Assembly (NCBI GenBank): GCA_031292515.1
Contig: JARLGZ010000080.1
Span: 62,001 to 126,000 of the forward strand
Reading direction: 5' to 3'
DNA length: 64,000 nucleotides
Source of the DNA: Puia sp.
GTDB taxonomy: Bacteria; Bacteroidota; Bacteroidia; Chitinophagales; Chitinophagaceae
Shown here in pieces: positions 19,163 to 28,114 of the stretch. A program made the translations under genes and the position numbers. The notes beneath the pieces are model-generated. The model saw only the letters and a list, made by a program, of their open reading frames with translations, was not told the origin of the DNA and made no database searches. Positions within the stretch are counted from its first letter, which is position 1. Every line of letters begins with the position of its first letter.

Positions 19163-19768
19163 ATGGATGTCAGGGAACCTGTCGTAGCATATGGCAAGAC
19201 CCAATTGACCATCCGGGAATACCTCGAGTGGGAGCGGGATGCAACGGTAAAACATGAGTATTACCGGGGGGAAGTCTTTGCCATGGCCGGGGGTAAACTC
19301 GCCCATAATATCATTGCTACCAACCTGCTTGGCTTCCTGGGGCATAGATTGAAGGGTAAGTCCTGCAGACCCTTTAACAGCGATCAGCGGATCCATATCC
19401 CTGGTAATACACTATTCACCTACCCGGATATTTCAATCATTTGCGGGAAAATCTTCACCCTGGATAATGACGAATGGAATATCTTAAATCCGTCCGTCCT
19501 GATCGAGGTGCTTTCTCCTTCGACAAAAAATTATGACCGGGGCGAAAAATTCAGGCTATACAGGGATATAGATACCCTGAAGGAGTATATCATGGTGGAT
19601 TCCGAATCCTGTTCGATAGAGACTTTCAGTCTGAATGCGGGCGGGCGTTGGGAACTGTCGGAAACCCGGGGCCTCCGGGGAGTTTTGACAATCGCCGCTA
19701 TCGGAGAGACGATTTCCCTGACGGATATTTACGAAGGCGTCAATCTCTCTTCTTCATCGTCTTATTAA
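19163..19768 (+). CDS. Uma2 family endonuclease-like protein
   Basis: 201 residues, full length for the Uma2 family (PF05685). Core motifs are [26 protein letters not shown] (N-terminal, acidic), the [11 protein letters not shown] strand, [23 protein letters not shown] with the conserved E of a PD-(D/E)XK-like fold, and [10 protein letters not shown]. The family is multicopy, with a suggested but unproven nuclease role. Its last 29 bases overlap the convergent DinB-like gene, and the C-terminal SSSSSY tail lies in that overlap. It is a paralogue of the frameshifted copy at 3039-3694. Confidence 0.88.
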   Translation: MDVREPVVAYGKTQLTIREYLEWERDATVKHEYYRGEVFAMAGGKLAHNIIATNLLGFLGHRLKGKSCRPFNSDQRIHIPGNTLFTYPDISIICGKIFTLDNDEWNILNPSVLIEVLSPSTKNYDRGEKFRLYRDIDTLKEYIMVDSESCSIETFSLNAGGRWELSETRGLRGVLTIAAIGETISLTDIYEGVNLSSSSSY

Positions 19769-20270
19769 AATCACCGGATTGGCCCCTGGGTATGGACAGG
19801 CTCTTCCACTCCGGTCCCCGGACCATTTTTGCGAGGTAGAGGATCTGCCCTGCATGGTAAGGATAGTGCGCGAGTTGCCGGTTGATGGCGTCGATGACCG
19901 TATTGGGCTCGCTGCGTATGTATACTGTCTTCAGGAGATCTTCCTCCGTCAGCGATCGTAGCGTATCCAGCATGCAATTCCACCCCTTTTCCCAAAGTTC
20001 CATCAGGTGTTGGTAGCTGACCGGCTTCTGATCGAATTCCGCGTCCCTGTCCCGCCAGTCTTTTTCTCCGTCTTCGGTCAGGAAATGGGTCCAGCGACTT
20101 AGCATGTTGCCAGCCATGTGTTGGATGATAATGGCGATGCTGTTCGAACCTTCAGCCGGCTGGAAATGGAAATCCTTCTCTTCGAGTTGGGACATGGCTT
20201 TTTCCGCCAGGGTCTTATAGCCCGTGAAACGGTCAATGGCGGATTGAAGATAGCACGATCCAGTGGTCAT
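19740..20270 (-). CDS. DinB-like protein (DUF1572)
   Basis: 176 residues forming the four-helix DinB/YfiT-like fold. Three histidines expected to bind a divalent metal are visible: IIQHMAGN (about H51) and [16 protein letters not shown] (about H135 and H139). Members include thiol-dependent metalloenzymes, but most, including DUF1572, have no known reaction. Cytoplasmic. It lies 25 bases downstream of the gamma-glutamyltransferase gene on the same strand, though a functional link is not evident. The 3' end overlaps the Uma2 gene. Confidence 0.85.
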   Translation of the reverse strand: MTTGSCYLQSAIDRFTGYKTLAEKAMSQLEEKDFHFQPAEGSNSIAIIIQHMAGNMLSRWTHFLTEDGEKDWRDRDAEFDQKPVSYQHLMELWEKGWNCMLDTLRSLTEEDLLKTVYIRSEPNTVIDAINRQLAHYPYHAGQILYLAKMVRGPEWKSLSIPRGQSGDFNKTMKKRD

Positions 20271-20295
20271 AGATGTTTTTTTTAATATCCTTCTT

Positions 20296-22008
20296 TTAAT
20301 ATCCTTCGGCCGTGTCTTCTCCCCGGCTATCGCCTACGGCCTCGATTTGTCCGCCGGGCAGGATCCGGATGACTTCGGTGCGGCCGATTTGCTCCCGTTG
20401 TTTGAGGGTATAGCCCATTTTCTTGAGTTGTTCGCTGACCGCCGCTGGGAAGGCAGCTTCGACAAAGAGTTGATCGGGCAGCCACTGATGATGGAATTTT
20501 GGTTTGTTTACCGCATCGTCCGCATTCATGTCGAACTCAAGGATGTTCATCAGGGTCTGGAAGACCGAAGTCGTGATCGTGGTTCCGCCGGGCGTTCCGA
20601 CAACCAGGTAGGGTCTGTTTTTGTTCAGGACGATCGTCGGGGTCATGGAACTGAGCATGCGTTTTCCGGGAGCGATCGCATTGGCCTCGGCTCCGACCGC
20701 TCCGTACATATTCGGGACGCCGGGTTTCACGCTGAAATCATCCATTTCATTGTTTAACAGGAATCCCGCCCCTGCCACTACCACCTTACAGCCAAAGCTT
20801 CCGTTCAGAGTCGTGGTGACGGAGACAGCATTGCCGTCTTTGTCGTAAACGTCAATATGGGTCGTTTCTTCGCTGACAGGAGAAATCGTACCGCCCTGTA
20901 TGTCCTTGCTATTGCCCGCCTTCTCCGGGTTATACAGGGACATGCGCTGGTTGAGATAGGGGTAGCTGACGAGAGTCTTTACAGGCACCTTGAAATAATC
21001 GGCGTCGCCGAGATATTTGGCCCTGTCGGCATAAGCCAGCCTTTCGATCTCCGTCATCAGGTGAACTGCCTTTACAGACTGAAAGCCAAAGCTTTTCAGC
21101 GGTTGATCCTCCGCCATTTTCATCATTTGCTGCAAGACGACGCCGCCGCTGCTGGGCAGCGGCATGGTCAGGATGGTATATTTTTTATAGTCGAACAGGG
21201 CGGGCGTTCTCTCCCTGGCCTTATAGTTTTTCAGGTCGTCCTGGGAGATGATTCCTTTTCCTCTTTGCATTTCCTCGGTGATCAGGCGCGCCGTCTCGCC
21301 CTCATAAAAGCCCTTTTGCCCCTGGTCCCTGATCAATTTCAGGGTTTTCGCCAGGTCTTTCTGTACCAGGGTGTCGCCGGCCTTCCATCCGCTGTCTTTT
21401 ACAAAGGCCGGTGGTATCGAGTTGTACTTCAGAAAAGCTTCGCGGTTTTTGTTGAATGCATCGGCTTCCGCCTCCGTGAGCGTGAACCCTTTTTCCGCCA
21501 GGTCGATCGCCGGCTGTATGAGTTTGGAAAATGGCAGGCGTGCGTATTTCAGGGAGGCAAAAAGACCCGCTACGGTTCCGGGAACTCCCGAGGCGAGCGG
21601 ACCATTCTGGCTTAGCGAGAGAAGCGGGTTGCCGGCTTTGTCGAGATACATGTCCCGGGTCGCAAGGGCAGGGGCCTTTTCCCGGAAATCGAGTGCGATA
21701 TTTGTTCCTGCAGACAGGTGTGCCACCAGGAATCCCCCTCCTCCGATATTGCCGGCGCCCGGATATACTACCGCAAGGGCGAGTTGGGTGGCGATCGCCG
21801 CGTCAATGGCATTTCCCCCTTGTTTTAAGATGGCTACGCCTGTTTTGCTTGCCAGCGCGTGGGCGGAGACAACCGCCCCCTTGGAACAAAGGACTTTTTT
21901 CTGGATGCTGTAATGGTATGGGTTGATTCCATTCTGGCAGAAGAGGGATAAAGGTAAAAACCACACAAATAGGGAAAAACAGGTTTTGCCTATCAGATTT
22001 CTGGTCAT
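20296..22008 (-). CDS. ggt: Gamma-glutamyltransferase
   Basis: 570 residues with an N-terminal signal peptide (TCFSLFVWFLPLSLFCQ). The Ntn-hydrolase precursor is complete: large-subunit blocks VSAHALASKTGVAILKQGGNAIDAA and GAGNIGGGGF. The autocleavage site is at SEE/TTHIDV, giving T382 as the new N-terminal nucleophile. The small subunit has DGNAVSVTTTLNGSFG, NNEMDDFS and SSMTPTIV. It hydrolyses or transfers gamma-glutamyl groups of glutathione and related peptides in the periplasm. It is of interest that a GCS2-type ligase is encoded 17 kb away, but no linkage is shown. Confidence 0.96.
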   Translation of the reverse strand: MTRNLIGKTCFSLFVWFLPLSLFCQNGINPYHYSIQKKVLCSKGAVVSAHALASKTGVAILKQGGNAIDAAIATQLALAVVYPGAGNIGGGGFLVAHLSAGTNIALDFREKAPALATRDMYLDKAGNPLLSLSQNGPLASGVPGTVAGLFASLKYARLPFSKLIQPAIDLAEKGFTLTEAEADAFNKNREAFLKYNSIPPAFVKDSGWKAGDTLVQKDLAKTLKLIRDQGQKGFYEGETARLITEEMQRGKGIISQDDLKNYKARERTPALFDYKKYTILTMPLPSSGGVVLQQMMKMAEDQPLKSFGFQSVKAVHLMTEIERLAYADRAKYLGDADYFKVPVKTLVSYPYLNQRMSLYNPEKAGNSKDIQGGTISPVSEETTHIDVYDKDGNAVSVTTTLNGSFGCKVVVAGAGFLLNNEMDDFSVKPGVPNMYGAVGAEANAIAPGKRMLSSMTPTIVLNKNRPYLVVGTPGGTTITTSVFQTLMNILEFDMNADDAVNKPKFHHQWLPDQLFVEAAFPAAVSEQLKKMGYTLKQREQIGRTEVIRILPGGQIEAVGDSRGEDTAEGY

Positions 22009-22137
22009 AGAACAGAGAAGTTAGGATAATTAGACTATAAAGTTGTGACTATAAATATACTATAAAAACGCTGCCTTTTGATGAGCCGTTTTTTTTATTT
22101 TCCGGCTTGGCTTACATTCACGGTTATATTGTTCGTT

Positions 22138-24921
22138 ATGACGAAAGCCCTGGGGATCCTATCATTTTTTTTATCCTTTCTGGTTGCGGTTGCACAATCG
22201 CCGCTCCCGTCCCCGTCATCGCCTGCAGCCCCTCCATTCACACCTCCGATGCCATCCCGGACGGTAGCCACATCCCCGGAAGCCTGGTTGGGATACCCAC
22301 CGGGCAAGCGGTTTACGTCCTACTGCAAAATCGAGGGGTACTTCAGAAAAATAGCCGGCGAAATGCCGGGCAACGTACAACTTGAACAATATGGGGAGAC
22401 CTTCGAAGGAAGACCCCTGCTATTGGCTTTTATCGGTTCAGCCGAAAATATTCGCAACCTTGAATCCATCAGGCGGAACAACCTCCGGATGGCGGGTGTC
22501 CTGCAGCCGGGGGAACCGGCAGGGGCGGGGACCGGATCATCCAGGACGAACAACCCGGGAGGACAGGCTCCCGTAATTATCTGGCTCAGTTACGATGTCC
22601 ACGGTGACGAACCTTCCTCTTCGGAGGCGGCCATGAAGACCCTTTACCACCTGGCGACGGACAGTCAAAGTTCGGTATGGTTAAAGACAGCCCTGGTTGT
22701 CATCAATCCCTGCCTGAATCCCGATGGCCGGGAGAGATATGTGAACTGGTACGGGTCTACGACCGGTAAAACCCCCGATCCCGATCCGCAGTCTGCCGAG
22801 CACGACGAGCCCTGGCCCGGCGGACGGGGCAATCACTACAATTTCGATCTCAACCGGGACTGGATCTGGCAGACACAAAAAGAGACACAACAGCTGCTGA
22901 AGAAATACAATGAATGGCTGCCGCAGGTCCATGTCGATTTCCATGAGCAGGATTATAATGCCCCTTATTACTTTGCCCCCGCCGCAGAGCCTTACCACGA
23001 AGTGATCACGCCCTGGCAGAAGGAGTTCCAAACGCTTATCGGGCGAAACAATGCAAAATATTTCGATCTTCACAGGTGGCTTTATTTTACAAAGGAAACC
23101 TATGACCTGCTTTATCCCGGATACGGCGATACCTATCCGACTTATAACGGGGCTATCGGCATGACATACGAACAAGGCGGTGGGTCGAAGGGAGGGTTGG
23201 CCGTCGTCAATCACGACGGTGATACCCTTACCCTGGCGGATCGCATCGAACATCATTTTGCGAGCGGTATTACTACGATCGGGACTTGCGCTGAAAATGC
23301 CGCGAGGGTGGTTGCGGCATTCAAAAAATATTTTGAGGACGCGAGATCGGCGACACGCGGTGGAACAAAGTCCTATTTCATCAGGACCGATGTCTACGGC
23401 GACAGGATGCAGGCTCTCAAAAACCTCCTGGAGAAAAATTCGATAGCCTGGGTCAATGTGAATAAGGGCAGCTTCAGCGGGCTGGATTATCACACTAACC
23501 GGATGGCCGCCTTCAGCGCCGCCGCGGGTGATATCGCCGTCAATCTAAACCAGCCGAGGTCCAATCTTATAAAGGTCTTGTTCGAGCGTAGTGCCCGGAT
23601 CTCCGATTCGGTCACCTATGATATCACGGCCTGGTCACTTCCCTTTGTATTTGGACTGCAGGCTTACGGCCTCAACTCGTACATGAGCCCGACCAACCCG
23701 GTTGATGCCGCAAGAGGACATATCGCGGAAAGGCCACAGGATGCCAAAGCCACCCCAGGCGTATCGCCCGCCCCCGGCTATGCATGGCTCGTCCGATGGA
23801 CGGGAATGCGTAGTGCCCGGTTCCTTGCAGCCTTATTGAAGGAGGGGATCAGGGTCCGGTACGCCGAAAACGCCTTCCGCTCCGGCGACGGGGAATATGA
23901 GAAAGGGACGCTGATCATCGGGAGCGCCGGCAACACGTCGGGGCGACCGGATTTGGAGAAAACCATCGCCACCCTCGTCGACGAGACCGGCGTAGACATA
24001 TCCTCCGTCAACTCAGGATTTGTCGACAAGGGGTTTGATTTCGGGAGCGGCCATATACACACCATTCACAGACCCCGCGTGGCTATGATGAGTGGAGAAG
24101 GCATCGATCCCAATGGCGCGGGAGAAATATGGCATTTTTTTGAACAAGAGCTGGGCTATCCCGTTACGCTGTTGAATGCACGGGATGCGGCCGGGCTGAA
24201 TTGGAAAAATTATGATGTGCTCATCCTTCCCGCGGGGCAGTATCCTTTTTTGGCAGACAAAAAAGAGGCGGATCGACTCAAAAGCTGGATTCTCGAAGGC
24301 GGCCGCCTGATCGCCATAAAAAATGCTGTTGCCAGGATTTCGGAAACCGGCTGGAGCGATGTCCGTGTGGTGACCGGCACAGCCGGAAGAAAGGAAGAAG
24401 GACAGAAAGACAATGGGAAACCGGGTAACAGGAGAAGAGGCAATGGGAAACCCGGTAACGATGAAAAACGTGATGAAAAACGTGATGAAAAACGCGATGA
24501 GAGAAGAAAAGCGAAGGGGGAACAGGCGGAAGACTACAATGAACTGCAGCGTTTTGAAAATAGGGATCGCGATGGGGTCATCGAGAACGTACCGGGCTCT
24601 ATTTACCAGGTCGAACTGGATAATTCTCATCCGCTGGCCTTTGGTTACCCGGATATCTATTACAGCCTGAAACAGGATGATAGCCTGTTCGGATTTATCA
24701 GGGAGGGAGGATGGAATGTAGGGGTCATCAAAAAAAATGCATATGTCAGCGGCTTTACCGGGAGCCGGGCCAAAGAGAAGCTGGCGGATGCCCTCGTCTT
24801 CGGAGTGCAGGATATGGGTAATGGCCGGATCGTCTACCTGGTAGATGACCCGCTTTTCCGCGGATTTTGGGAAAACGGGAAACTGCTGTTCTGCAATGCG
24901 GTTTTTTTGGTCGGACAATGA
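22138..24921 (+). CDS. Secreted M14 family zinc carboxypeptidase
   Basis: 927 residues from the ATG at 22138, which gives an ordinary signal peptide (MTKALGILSFFLSFLVAVAQ); earlier TTG/ATG codons at 22078/22081 add 20 hydrophobic residues. The peptidase_M14 domain has the zinc motif HGDE (H155, E158), the third ligand in VDFHEQ, and the catalytic glutamate in GMTYEQGGGS. A C-terminal region of unknown role holds an amidotransferase-like block (VLILPAGQYPF). A charged insertion near residues 760-795 is made of KPGN and DEKR repeats. The TGA stop is followed after one base by an 11-unit heptamer array. Confidence 0.92.
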   Translation: MTKALGILSFFLSFLVAVAQSPLPSPSSPAAPPFTPPMPSRTVATSPEAWLGYPPGKRFTSYCKIEGYFRKIAGEMPGNVQLEQYGETFEGRPLLLAFIGSAENIRNLESIRRNNLRMAGVLQPGEPAGAGTGSSRTNNPGGQAPVIIWLSYDVHGDEPSSSEAAMKTLYHLATDSQSSVWLKTALVVINPCLNPDGRERYVNWYGSTTGKTPDPDPQSAEHDEPWPGGRGNHYNFDLNRDWIWQTQKETQQLLKKYNEWLPQVHVDFHEQDYNAPYYFAPAAEPYHEVITPWQKEFQTLIGRNNAKYFDLHRWLYFTKETYDLLYPGYGDTYPTYNGAIGMTYEQGGGSKGGLAVVNHDGDTLTLADRIEHHFASGITTIGTCAENAARVVAAFKKYFEDARSATRGGTKSYFIRTDVYGDRMQALKNLLEKNSIAWVNVNKGSFSGLDYHTNRMAAFSAAAGDIAVNLNQPRSNLIKVLFERSARISDSVTYDITAWSLPFVFGLQAYGLNSYMSPTNPVDAARGHIAERPQDAKATPGVSPAPGYAWLVRWTGMRSARFLAALLKEGIRVRYAENAFRSGDGEYEKGTLIIGSAGNTSGRPDLEKTIATLVDETGVDISSVNSGFVDKGFDFGSGHIHTIHRPRVAMMSGEGIDPNGAGEIWHFFEQELGYPVTLLNARDAAGLNWKNYDVLILPAGQYPFLADKKEADRLKSWILEGGRLIAIKNAVARISETGWSDVRVVTGTAGRKEEGQKDNGKPGNRRRGNGKPGNDEKRDEKRDEKRDERRKAKGEQAEDYNELQRFENRDRDGVIENVPGSIYQVELDNSHPLAFGYPDIYYSLKQDDSLFGFIREGGWNVGVIKKNAYVSGFTGSRAKEKLADALVFGVQDMGNGRIVYLVDDPLFRGFWENGKLLFCNAVFLVGQ
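24412..24507 (+). repeat. In-frame tandem repeats in M14 gene
   Basis: An 18-base unit beginning AATGGGAAACC occurs at 24412 and 24442 (period 30). Then four 12-base units (GATGAAAAACGT type) follow at 24460, 24472, 24484 and 24496, encoding DEKR, DEKR, DEKR, DERR. Confidence 0.9.
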
Positions 24922-24922
24922 A

Positions 24923-24999
24923 GTGAGTAGTCAGTAGTGAATAGTGAGTGGTGAGTGGTCGGTAATGAGTGGTGAATAGAGAATAGTGAGTGGTGAGGA
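24923..24999 (+). repeat. Heptamer array downstream of M14 gene (11 units)
   Basis: Eleven consecutive 7-base units without a phase break, related to GTGAGTG/GTGAATA/GTCAGTA, starting one base after the TGA stop codon. This is the longest copy of the stop-codon-linked array family. Confidence 0.9.
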
Positions 25000-25050
25000 A
25001 GAGGACCGGATGATAAGTAAAACAAAGCGGCCGAATGGAGCGGGTGACCA

Positions 25051-25177
25051 GGAATAAGGAATAAGGAACAAAGAACAAAGGAACAAAGAGTAAAGGAACA
25101 AAGAACAAAGAGCAAAAGAACAAAGGCACAAAAGAATAAAGAGATAGAGAATAAGAAGCAAAGAACAAGAAGTAACA
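25051..25177 (+). repeat. GAACAAA-type array upstream of PIG-L gene
   Basis: About 17 units of 7-8 bases (GGAATAA, AGAACAA, AGGAACAA, AGAGTAA and variants) with almost no C outside the AACAA core. The array ends about 11 bases before the ATG at 25189. Confidence 0.85.
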
Positions 25178-25188
25178 ATATTAATATA

Positions 25189-27687
25189 ATGAGAAAATCA
25201 ACGAATTTATCGGGAATGTTTGCCTGGCTGTTTGGCGCTTGCGTGCTGGCAGGAGCATTCCGGGCGGGTGCCCAGACGCCGGAGACCGTCGGTTCCGGGG
25301 AACTCTTTCTGCGGCTCAATAAATTGAATGTCTTGGGCTCCGTATTATATGTCGCCGCACACCCGGATGACGAGAATTCCCGGCTGATCGCATACATGGC
25401 GAAGGACAGGTTATACAGGACAGGGTATTTGTCGATGACGAGAGGGGATGGGGGACAGAACCTGATCGGCGATGAGCAGGGGGTCGAGCTGGGATTGATA
25501 CGTACCCAGGAGATGCTGGCGGCACGGAGGGTCGACGGCGCTGAGCAGTTTTTTACCCGCGCATTCGACTTTGGGTTCTCCAAATCGACCCAAGAGGCGT
25601 TGAAGACCTGGAATCGGGAGAAAATACTGAGCGACGTGGTATGGGTGATCCGGAAGTTTCAACCGGATGTCATCGTCACCCGCTTTCCCGAAGACAGCAG
25701 GGCCGGGCATGGACATCACTCCGCATCCGCCGTATTGGCCCACGAAGCATTTGCGGCGGCGGCCGACCCCAATCGCTTCCCCGAACAGCTCAAATATGGT
25801 GTGAAACCCTGGCAGGCCAGGCGCCTGTTGTGGAATATATTTAACTATGGCGGAGACAATGCGCCCGGCGGCGACCAGATGAAAATCGACGTCGGCGGAT
25901 ACAATCCCATCCTGGGCAAAAGTTACGGAGAGATCGCCGCCGCAAGTCGTACCAATCATAAGAGCCAGGGTGCGGCGCTGACGCCTGCCCGGGGGCAGTC
26001 ATGGGAATTTTTTGACCAGGTCGCGGGGGAGACGGCTCATAGCGACCCGATGGAGAATATACAAACGACCTGGAGCCGTGTAGAAGGCGGAGCAGGGATC
26101 CAGGCCATGATTGACAAGCTCATCCGGGAGTATTCGCTGGCCAACCCTGAAAAATCGGTTCCCGGGCTGGTGAATTTGTACACAGCCATCGGACGGCTGA
26201 AGGAGGGGTACTGGAAGACACAGAAATTGAAGGAAGTTCAGCAGTTGATCGAAATGTGCAGCGGTCTCTGGCTGGAAGCTTCCGTCCACAGCGGATATAT
26301 AGCGCAGGGAGACCGTCTGCCGGTCAATTTTGTGATAAACAACCGGCTGAATGCGAAGATCGCGGTCGATGAGATCATCATCAACGGGTACGACACTTTG
26401 TACCGGCAGGAGCTTCAGGCAAATAGAAACTACTCCTTTTCTTATGACCTGCTTGTCTCCGCTGACAAGCCTGTGACCCAGCCATACTGGCTTGCGGCGG
26501 AAATGTCCCAGGGCTCTTATAATGTAAAAGACCAGACCCTGATCGGAGACCCGCAGAGCGGACCTGCGTATGAGGCGAAATTCAGGCTGACCATCGAAGG
26601 ACGGGACTTCGTATTCACCCGTCCGGTTCAGTATAAGTATACCGATCCGGTGAAGGGGGAATTGTATGAACCCCTGACGGTGCTGCCACCAGTTACCGGA
26701 CAGTTCGATCCCGCCCTCACCCTGTTTACAGATGGAGAAGCCAGGAATTTTGAAGTGCAGACAAAGAGCCAGACCCGCCAACCGGTACAAGCCGCCGTGC
26801 GGATTACGCAGGCGGACGGGATCGACATAAAACAACTGGGTGGCGCAAATACCCCGGTTGTGACGTATGCGGCCACGCCGGCCGGGAAGGGAGTTGAATC
26901 GGGGGTCGTCTACTCCCGGCTCCTCCTGGATAGGGGAGGCAGAACCGATTCGGCGCAGCAACTAAAGACCATTTCATACGATCATATTCCCCGGATCGAT
27001 TATTTCCGTCCGGCCGTCGGGAAATTCGTTACCGCGGATATAAAAATTGCCGGCAAACGGATCGGCTATATCGAAGGGGCCGGCGACAAGCTGCCCCAGG
27101 CCTTGCAGCAAATGGGCTATGAGGTGGTCTTGCTAAGGGAAAAGGACATCACTCCCGGCAGCCTGAGGCAGTACGACGCCATCCTGACGGGTATCCGTGC
27201 CTATGACGTACACGAGTGGTTGCTGGAGAAATATGATGTGCTGATGGAGTATGTGAAAGAAGGTGGAAACCTGGTCGTGCAATACAACCGGAACAGCATC
27301 GGAAATACGGGGACGAAGATCGGGCCCTATCCCTTCGCCGTTTCCAATAGCCGGGTCACGGACGAAACCGCGAAAATCAGGTTTACGCAGCCCGATCATG
27401 CCGTACTGAATTTCCCGAATAAGATCACGGATAGGGACTTCGACGGATGGATACAGGAGAGGGGCATCTACTTTGCGGGCCAGCTCGACCCTGCTTATGA
27501 GACGGTGCTTTCCATGAAGGACCCGGGAGAGAGCGAACAAAAAGGCAGCCTGGTGATAGCCGGATACGGGAAGGGGAAATTTGTATACACGGGTCTTGTG
27601 TTTTTCAGGGAGCTGCCTGCCGGCGTGCCGGGAGCCTATCGGTTGATGGCCAATATCATCGCGCTTAATTATAAGAAAGGATTCTAA
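25189..27687 (+). CDS. Secreted PIG-L family deacetylase with C-terminal amidotransferase-like domain
   Basis: 832 residues with a signal peptide (FAWLFGACVLAGAFRAGA). The PIG-L/LmbE domain carries the zinc/catalytic motif AHPDDEN (57-63), RGDGGQN, and the third ligand in AGHGHHSAS. The family removes acetyl groups from N-acetylglucosamine-type substrates. A long middle region of beta structure follows. The last 200 residues (IGYIEGAGDKLPQALQQMGYEV, YDAILTGIRAYD) resemble a class I glutamine amidotransferase/ThuA-like fold. Downstream are two tiny membrane proteins and a sodium symporter on the same strand. An exported deacetylase feeding a transporter is a reasonable reading (inference). Confidence 0.9.
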   Translation: MRKSTNLSGMFAWLFGACVLAGAFRAGAQTPETVGSGELFLRLNKLNVLGSVLYVAAHPDDENSRLIAYMAKDRLYRTGYLSMTRGDGGQNLIGDEQGVELGLIRTQEMLAARRVDGAEQFFTRAFDFGFSKSTQEALKTWNREKILSDVVWVIRKFQPDVIVTRFPEDSRAGHGHHSASAVLAHEAFAAAADPNRFPEQLKYGVKPWQARRLLWNIFNYGGDNAPGGDQMKIDVGGYNPILGKSYGEIAAASRTNHKSQGAALTPARGQSWEFFDQVAGETAHSDPMENIQTTWSRVEGGAGIQAMIDKLIREYSLANPEKSVPGLVNLYTAIGRLKEGYWKTQKLKEVQQLIEMCSGLWLEASVHSGYIAQGDRLPVNFVINNRLNAKIAVDEIIINGYDTLYRQELQANRNYSFSYDLLVSADKPVTQPYWLAAEMSQGSYNVKDQTLIGDPQSGPAYEAKFRLTIEGRDFVFTRPVQYKYTDPVKGELYEPLTVLPPVTGQFDPALTLFTDGEARNFEVQTKSQTRQPVQAAVRITQADGIDIKQLGGANTPVVTYAATPAGKGVESGVVYSRLLLDRGGRTDSAQQLKTISYDHIPRIDYFRPAVGKFVTADIKIAGKRIGYIEGAGDKLPQALQQMGYEVVLLREKDITPGSLRQYDAILTGIRAYDVHEWLLEKYDVLMEYVKEGGNLVVQYNRNSIGNTGTKIGPYPFAVSNSRVTDETAKIRFTQPDHAVLNFPNKITDRDFDGWIQERGIYFAGQLDPAYETVLSMKDPGESEQKGSLVIAGYGKGKFVYTGLVFFRELPAGVPGAYRLMANIIALNYKKGF

Positions 27688-27707
27688 GAGACAAATACTA
27701 CAGATCG

Positions 27708-27775
27708 CCCGAGCCGAAGGCGCTATCGAGCGATAGTGAAGATAGCGAACGAGAAGAAGCGAGGGACGAAGCTTC
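27708..27775. repeat. Palindrome-rich intergenic segment
   Basis: Nested short inverted repeats: CGCTATC (27721-27727) with GATAGCG (27741-27747), CTATCG with CGATAG at 27723-27736, and GAAGCTTC further on. It is not a clear terminator because no T-run follows. It could be a mobile palindromic element or part of the leader of the small genes. Confidence 0.4.
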
Positions 27776-27817
27776 GACGAAGTTCTGCATCTGACCATTA
27801 AAAGACAAACGACAGAA

Positions 27818-27970
27818 ATGAAACAAAGAAGAGACTTTGCTATTATAGTTGCCATTATCGTCGGCCTGCTGGCCGCAAGGGTTATAAAGAGGATGAGCAT
27901 CGGGATCATACTGGGGTTGGGGTTGGGATTACTCTTGTCTTCCCTGATCGCCAACCGGAACAGGAAATAA
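27818..27970 (+). CDS. Small membrane protein (50 residues)
   Basis: An ATG-initiated reading frame encoding a basic N-terminus (MKQRRDF), a hydrophobic segment (AIIVAIIVGLLAARVI), a short KRM turn and a second hydrophobic segment (GIILGLGLGLLLSSLIA), ending in NRNRK. The predicted form is a two-helix hairpin in the inner membrane with positively charged ends. It lies 18 bases upstream of the 41-residue protein and may be cotranscribed with it and the symporter. I do not recognise a family. Coding status rests on composition and position. Confidence 0.6.
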   Translation: MKQRRDFAIIVAIIVGLLAARVIKRMSIGIILGLGLGLLLSSLIANRNRK

Positions 27971-27988
27971 AATTGTAACGCAAGCCAT

Positions 27989-28114
27989 ATGGAAGATCAG
28001 GAACAGGACAAAGCTCCTTTATTCGGCAAATGGGTCTACTGGTACTGGCTGGTGATCGGCTTCCTGCTGTTGTTAATTGTATTTTTTTATTTTTTTACCA
28101 AACATTTTTCATGA
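27989..28114 (+). CDS. Small single-pass membrane protein overlapping symporter start (41 residues)
   Basis: MEDQEQDKAPLFGKW... is a charged N-terminus, then VYWYW and one strongly hydrophobic segment (LVIGFLLLLIVFFYFF), ending THFS-like (FTKHFS). Its TGA stop overlaps the ATG of the symporter (ATGA at 28111-28114), the classic arrangement for translational coupling. Its size and aromatic-rich membrane entry recall small partner subunits of solute:sodium symporters, although it is shorter than DUF4212 proteins. Likely a partner or leader of the symporter. Confidence 0.7.
   Translation: MEDQEQDKAPLFGKWVYWYWLVIGFLLLLIVFFYFFTKHFS

Noticed and set aside
22078-22137. Upstream TTG/ATG starts for the M14 peptidase
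   Set aside because: They would place a second hydrophobic stretch ahead of a complete signal peptide that begins at 22138.
24923-25177. Possible CRISPR array
   Set aside because: Units are 7-8 bases, contiguous and degenerate, with no spacers and no cas genes nearby.
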